Below are positions 13,242-17,143 of a DNA stretch of 17,143 nt, one piece after another. Origin of the DNA: Saprospiraceae bacterium (GTDB lineage Bacteria; Bacteroidota; Bacteroidia; Chitinophagales; Saprospiraceae); contig JABWAJ010000045.1 of assembly GCA_013361075.1 (NCBI GenBank), positions 1 through 17,143 on the forward strand. The letters run 5' to 3'. Every line of letters begins with the position of its first letter. Position 1 is the stretch's first letter. A program made the position numbers and the translations under genes. The notes under the pieces were generated by a model. The model ran no database searches. It worked only from the letters and a program-made list of their open reading frames with translations, and was not told the origin of the DNA.

Positions 13242-15740
13242 ATGGCCAAAGCAAAAAAAGGGCAATTGTCGCTCAAACTGGGCATTAATGACGAACGCAT
13301 CCCCAAGCTTTTTGGGGTGTTGTGTCTTTTCTTTGCCCTGTATCTGTTCATTGCATTTACCTCTTATCTGTTTACCTGGCGCATCGACCAGGATTCCGTG
13401 CTGCGCATTTCCTGGGGCCTTTTGCTGGAAACCAATATGGAAATGGCCAACTGGCTCGGCCGCCTTGGCGCTATCGTATCCAATATGTTTTTTTATTGGG
13501 GCTTTGGATTGCCTTCTTACATTTTCATTTATCTGCTTGTGCAGTTCGGGCTTTATCTGATCCGGCGTAAGCCTCTCATTCAATTCGTGCCTACCTTGAA
13601 CCGCATGATCATCTTCCTGCTCGCATCGGCTATGTTCCTCGAGTTTGTAGCTGGCGATGCAGGATTTCCCTGGGGCGGGGCTTTTGGAGAAGGCCTGAGC
13701 GATTGGCTGCGCAGTTTTGTTGGTGCTTTGGGGCTGATTGTATTGCTGGTTTTTATTCTGGCCGGCATGTTTGTCTGGACCTTTAATCCGAATTTCAATA
13801 ACCTTACTGCCCGCGAAGCTTTTGATGAAGCCTGGGAATACCTCTCCGCCCGAATGGCTGGCCGGCTTTATTTGCAGCGCCGCAGCCGGGAAAACCCAAC
13901 GGTATCGGGAACGCTCCAGGAAGGGGATTCCGCCGGGGAAACAGCAACACCCCAAATCAATCCTCCTTCAACGACAACCGGCGGACTTCGCCCAAGCAAC
14001 CGCACTCAGCAGGGAGTGGAGCCCAATCAACTTGCCCTTAACCTCGAAGGCCAGCCGGTGAAGCCGAGGCCTTTGCAGGCTGGTGAAGCCGAACTGGAAA
14101 TTCAGCCTCCGGTGGTAACAGCACCTGCGGAAGATGTACCGGGCCCTGCTGTTTCTATTTCCAGAAACGCCGTAGGTCTTTCAGAATCGCAGGCAGAAAA
14201 TCTGGACCACAGCGAACCGTACGACCCTACCCTCGAGTTGTCCTCTTATGAACACCCTGTAACCTCCTTGCTGGAAGATTATTCAGATCAGAAATTTGAA
14301 GTAGACCGCGCCGAGCTGGAAGCCAACAAAGACCAGATTATTGAAACCCTGCTTCACTACAAAATCGAAATCGTCAAGATTCGGGCCACCATCGGACCGA
14401 CTGTGACCCTTTACGAAATCGTGCCAGCTCCGGGAGTGCGCATTTCCCGCATTAAAAACCTGGAGGATGATATTGCCCTAAGCCTTTCTGCTCTTGGCAT
14501 TCGCATCATTGCTCCAATTCCCGGCAAGGGAACTATCGGGATAGAAGTGCCCAACAAAAACAAGCAGGTCGTTTCGATGAAGGAGGTGCTGGTCTCGGAT
14601 AAATTCAAGCGGGCGAAAATGGACTTGCCGATCGCCCTGGGAAAAACCATCTCGAACGAAGTTTTTGTAGTCGACCTGGCGAAAATGCCCCACCTGCTGG
14701 TTGCAGGGGCTACCGGACAGGGTAAATCCGTAGGCATCAACTCCATCCTGATTTCATTGCTGTATAAAAAACACCCTTCTCAGGTTAAAGTGGTGCTCAT
14801 TGATCCCAAAAAGGTAGAATTGTTCCCTTACAGCAAATTGGAAAACCACTTTTTAGCCTTTTTGCCGGGCCAGGAAGAACCCATTACTACCGAAACCAAT
14901 AAGGTAATCCACACCCTGAACTCGCTTTGTATTGAAATGGATACCCGCTACGACCTGTTGAAAAAGGCAGGTACGCGGAATATTCGGGAATACAATGAAA
15001 AATTTGTGCAGCGCCAGTTGAGCCCGCTCAAAGGCCATAAGTTCATGCCATTTATTGTGCTCGTCATTGATGAATTTGCGGACCTCATTATGACAGCGGG
15101 CAAAGAAGTCGAATTGCCAATTGGCCGATTGGCTCAATTATCACGGGCAGTAGGCATTCACTTGATCATTGCCACACAGCGCCCCTCCGTAAACATCATC
15201 ACAGGGGTTATTAAAGCCAACTTCCCGGCAAGGATAGCCTATAAAGTGACTGCAAAAGTAGACTCCCGCACCATCCTCGACGGTGGCGGTGCCGACCAGC
15301 TCATTGGGCGGGGCGATATGCTGTTAAGTGTTGGCGGAGAAATGGTGCGCCTTCAGGGGGCTTTTGTAGATACTCCTGAAGTAGAGCGCGTGGTTGACTT
15401 TATTGCCAAGCAACCCGGATACCCTGAACCTTATTTGCTCCCTGAATTCATTGGCGACGACGACGAACGGGGCGTATCCGTTATTTCCTATGCCGACCTC
15501 GACGATATGTTTGAAGACGCCGCCCGGCTCATCGTACAAAATCAACATGGCTCTACCTCCCTCATCCAACGCCGCCTGAAACTGGGCTACAACCGGGCTG
15601 GCCGCATTATGGACCAGTTGGAAGCCATGGGAATCGTTGGCCCTAACGAAGGCAGTAAACCCCGGGAAGTGCTTGTTTATGATGAAATGGAACTGGAGCG
15701 GTATCTCGAGGATTTGAAGAAAAAGAAGGGGCCTCTGTAG
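13242..15740 (+). CDS. ftsK: DNA translocase FtsK
   Basis: An 832-residue FtsK/SpoIIIE translocase, which pumps chromosomal DNA at the division septum and activates dimer resolution. The N-terminal part has four membrane helices between about residues 20 and 180, e.g. LFGVLCLFFALYLFIAFTSY and SFVGALGLIVLLVFILAGMF. A proline/glutamate-rich linker spans about 200-340. The alpha domain starts near 345. The RecA-type motor has Walker A GATGQGKS at 489-496 and Walker B LVIDE at 607-611 followed by FADL; ATQRPS and GRGDML are further motor motifs. The C-terminal gamma domain (about 755-820) reads GSTSLIQRRLKLGYNRAGRIMDQLE, the winged helix that reads polarity sequences. The start MAKAKKGQLSL was chosen as the first ATG after the leader. 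A shorter linker than E. coli FtsK (1329 residues) accounts for its smaller size. Confidence 0.96.
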   Translation: MAKAKKGQLSLKLGINDERIPKLFGVLCLFFALYLFIAFTSYLFTWRIDQDSVLRISWGLLLETNMEMANWLGRLGAIVSNMFFYWGFGLPSYIFIYLLVQFGLYLIRRKPLIQFVPTLNRMIIFLLASAMFLEFVAGDAGFPWGGAFGEGLSDWLRSFVGALGLIVLLVFILAGMFVWTFNPNFNNLTAREAFDEAWEYLSARMAGRLYLQRRSRENPTVSGTLQEGDSAGETATPQINPPSTTTGGLRPSNRTQQGVEPNQLALNLEGQPVKPRPLQAGEAELEIQPPVVTAPAEDVPGPAVSISRNAVGLSESQAENLDHSEPYDPTLELSSYEHPVTSLLEDYSDQKFEVDRAELEANKDQIIETLLHYKIEIVKIRATIGPTVTLYEIVPAPGVRISRIKNLEDDIALSLSALGIRIIAPIPGKGTIGIEVPNKNKQVVSMKEVLVSDKFKRAKMDLPIALGKTISNEVFVVDLAKMPHLLVAGATGQGKSVGINSILISLLYKKHPSQVKVVLIDPKKVELFPYSKLENHFLAFLPGQEEPITTETNKVIHTLNSLCIEMDTRYDLLKKAGTRNIREYNEKFVQRQLSPLKGHKFMPFIVLVIDEFADLIMTAGKEVELPIGRLAQLSRAVGIHLIIATQRPSVNIITGVIKANFPARIAYKVTAKVDSRTILDGGGADQLIGRGDMLLSVGGEMVRLQGAFVDTPEVERVVDFIAKQPGYPEPYLLPEFIGDDDERGVSVISYADLDDMFEDAARLIVQNQHGSTSLIQRRLKLGYNRAGRIMDQLEAMGIVGPNEGSKPREVLVYDEMELERYLEDLKKKKGPL

Positions 15741-15789
15741 TGAATTTGAGTAGACGGAAGCCCATTCAACCACGGAATAACCCAATGCG

Positions 15790-17106
15790 TTAAAACTTTA
15801 ATACGTGTTGCCCGTAAAGGTTGCCTTTTAAAATATAACTCAGCCTGTAATGCCCGGGGTGCAAGTCTGTAAGATCAAGTTGCTGTTCAATTCCTTCCCA
15901 GTTGCGGAGTGTTCGTCCAAAACAATCAGATAGCCATAACGCTTCAATAGGGCTGCCGCTGTGGTTTTCTATGCGAAGGAAATCCCGCACCGGATTTGGG
16001 TATACTTTAATTGGTTTGCCAATCAAGAAATCTTCCACCGCATTGATATTGCCCAGACAATTGCTGCCTGGCGCTTCCCGAATGAGCAGCGTTCCGTTGT
16101 GGGCCGACCAATATTCCCAACTCCCGCCGGTTTGTGTTTCCCAATCGTTCAGATCGAATGTGTGATTGCCTGCTGCTGTGCCCGGAATTTTGCAAACCCA
16201 GACGGCTGTGCTGTCAATGCTCCAGGTTAGGGGCTGGTTGGGCTGCAACACTTCCGGCAAAAACGTATCCCGGCAAGACGATTGCAGAAAAAAAGCATGG
16301 TCATTGGCTGCATCGCCAAAAACATGAGCTATGCCTTGTTCATCTATGCCAACAGCAACGGTTTCATTGCAGGCAATGCCGTACATACGCTGGCCTGAGG
16401 CATTGGCGATGCGGGCCATAAATGCGACATGCCTGCCCTTTCGGGAACGCTGCTCGTAGTGCGTATCTGTAATGACGTTTGCCAATAACGGGTTTATGAT
16501 GAAATCGCCATGGCCAAGAATATTCATAGAAGGATGGTAAGGGTTGGCTAAGGCCTGGGGCGACATGATGCCCGAACCTGAAGGCGTATAATATGCTTCG
16601 CTTAAGACCGCCATGCCGGCACTGGTTCCCCCAACGACGGCGTGTTTTTCGTTGATCAGGTAATTGATGGCATCTTCTACCGGGGTGTCTTTCCAGTACA
16701 AATAATAGTCGTATTGATCGCCCCCGGCAAGAAACAACGCTTTCGCGTTCCGGATTTGCTGGATCACATAAGCATCCTGAGCTGCGGTTGCACCATCAAA
16801 GCGTATGGTTTGGACGGAGTTGACAGTTTCTCCCAATTCACTGTATAAATAATCATTATATCCATTAGAACCACTAGCCCGTATGATGACAACATCTCCC
16901 CCGCTTGCCCGATGCAGCATCCAACGCATGGCATCGTCATTGTCCGTACCCCCGCCAGCCAGCAACACACCTTGCTGAGGCGTTGTAACGACATCCGATG
17001 TATCGCCATTGAACCAGGACGTGTAGGATTGTGCGCGGGTTCCCACTGGCAACAGGCAAACCCAGAGACTACAAGCCAGAAACTGAAGGTATCTCATTGT
17101 CGTCAT
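15790..17106 (-). CDS. Secreted cyanophycinase-like S51 peptidase with T9SS sorting domain
   Basis: A 438-residue protein with a signal peptide (RYLQFLACSLWVCLLPVGTRAQ, cleavage after Ala25). LLAGGGTDNDDAMRWML (48-64), LAGGDQ (126-131), VVGGTSAG (157-164) with nucleophile Ser162, and DTHYEQRSRKGRH (214-226) with the catalytic His match the cyanophycinase/peptidase E (S51) layout; GGDQ supplies the active-site Gln. A domain with few clear motifs (about 240-355) follows. The C-terminal 75 residues contain VYPNPVRDFLRIE (368-380), typical of a type IX secretion (Por) sorting domain. Cyanophycinases cut cyanophycin to beta-Asp-Arg; this secreted member may cleave other beta-aspartyl or Asp-containing peptides. 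The frame opens with TTG at 17127, but the ATG at 17106 (or 17097) starts a normal signal peptide, so 17106 was chosen. It converges on ftsK. Confidence 0.88.
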   Translation of the reverse strand: MTTMRYLQFLACSLWVCLLPVGTRAQSYTSWFNGDTSDVVTTPQQGVLLAGGGTDNDDAMRWMLHRASGGDVVIIRASGSNGYNDYLYSELGETVNSVQTIRFDGATAAQDAYVIQQIRNAKALFLAGGDQYDYYLYWKDTPVEDAINYLINEKHAVVGGTSAGMAVLSEAYYTPSGSGIMSPQALANPYHPSMNILGHGDFIINPLLANVITDTHYEQRSRKGRHVAFMARIANASGQRMYGIACNETVAVGIDEQGIAHVFGDAANDHAFFLQSSCRDTFLPEVLQPNQPLTWSIDSTAVWVCKIPGTAAGNHTFDLNDWETQTGGSWEYWSAHNGTLLIREAPGSNCLGNINAVEDFLIGKPIKVYPNPVRDFLRIENHSGSPIEALWLSDCFGRTLRNWEGIEQQLDLTDLHPGHYRLSYILKGNLYGQHVLKF

Positions 17107-17129
17107 AGAAGAATTTATTTTTTGCAAGT

Positions 17130-17137
17130 TAAAGCTA
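17130..17137 (-). promoter_or_regulatory. Possible -7 box for the cyanophycinase-like gene
   Basis: The complement of 17130-17137 reads TAGCTTTA, matching seven of eight positions of TAnnTTTG. It would place the start of transcription about 17 bases before the ATG at 17106. The -33 region lies outside the window. Confidence 0.28.
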
Positions 17138-17143
17138 TCTTCT

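Noticed and set aside
13152..13955. Long open frame (267 codons) opposite ftsK
   Set aside because: It lies entirely over the ftsK 5' region and its promoter, has a low-complexity, Gln/Lys/Pro-rich translation without any recognisable domain, and no supporting signals.
15741..15789. Terminator between the converging ftsK and cyanophycinase-like genes
   Set aside because: I found no stem with a T-tract in this 49-base gap.
15790..17127. TTG start at 17127 for the cyanophycinase-like gene
   Set aside because: TTG is an unlikely start when ATGs at 17106 and 17097 give a normal signal peptide, and it lies close to the possible -7 box.
1..17143. Mobile element, CRISPR array, toxin-antitoxin, defence or phage cassette
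   Set aside because: No transposase, integrase, direct-repeat array, nuclease or toxin-like pair was seen; the genes are mainly housekeeping or catabolic.

Overview
The window looks like a chromosomal, mostly housekeeping segment from a member of the Bacteroidota, probably of the Saprospiria/Chitinophagia kind. This is inferred from gene content, not from a marker gene. Supporting signs are a C-terminal type IX secretion sorting domain on a secreted protein, several TAnnTTTG-type -7 boxes, little use of Shine-Dalgarno sites before the genes, a transketolase split into two subunits, an LptC lipoprotein next to a CNNM/CBS protein, and a eukaryote-like kynurenine 3-monooxygenase. No tRNA, rRNA, CRISPR array, transposase or phage gene was seen.

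Positions 1-7184 are a run of minus-strand genes. In transcription order they are HU, transketolase N and C subunits, a small DUF3995-type membrane protein, a cystathionine gamma-synthase/lyase-family PLP enzyme, an acyl-CoA dehydrogenase, LptC, a CNNM/CorC-type membrane protein, and the 5' end of a UDP-glucose 4-epimerase that runs off the left edge. HU has its own promoter and a strong terminator. The terminator overlaps the apparent promoter of the transketolase genes. From transketolase C onward the gaps are short or are 4-base overlaps, so this may be one long transcription unit. A perfect 16-bp-arm palindrome lies between the two transketolase genes.

Positions 7185-10604 hold a short plus-strand lipoprotein gene and, on the minus strand, a pair of overlapping OppB/OppC-type (YejB/YejE-like) ABC permeases. 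Both permeases appear to carry extra inserted segments. No ATPase or binding-protein gene is in the window.

Positions 10605-13101 hold a plus-strand pair, a degenerate PAP2-like membrane protein followed by kynurenine 3-monooxygenase. A minus-strand RidA-family gene that resembles 2-aminomuconate deaminases converges on them. Together kmo and the deaminase suggest a tryptophan/kynurenine catabolic route whose other enzymes are encoded elsewhere.

Positions 13102-17143 hold the plus-strand DNA translocase FtsK, preceded by a possible 14-codon leader ORF with an unusually good GGAGG site. A converging minus-strand gene encodes a cyanophycinase-family (S51) protein with a signal peptide and a T9SS sorting tail. 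I did not find a convincing new defence or mobile system. The best leads are the ftsK leader, the transketolase palindrome, the permease insertions, the PAP2-like/kmo pairing and the secreted cyanophycinase-like enzyme.
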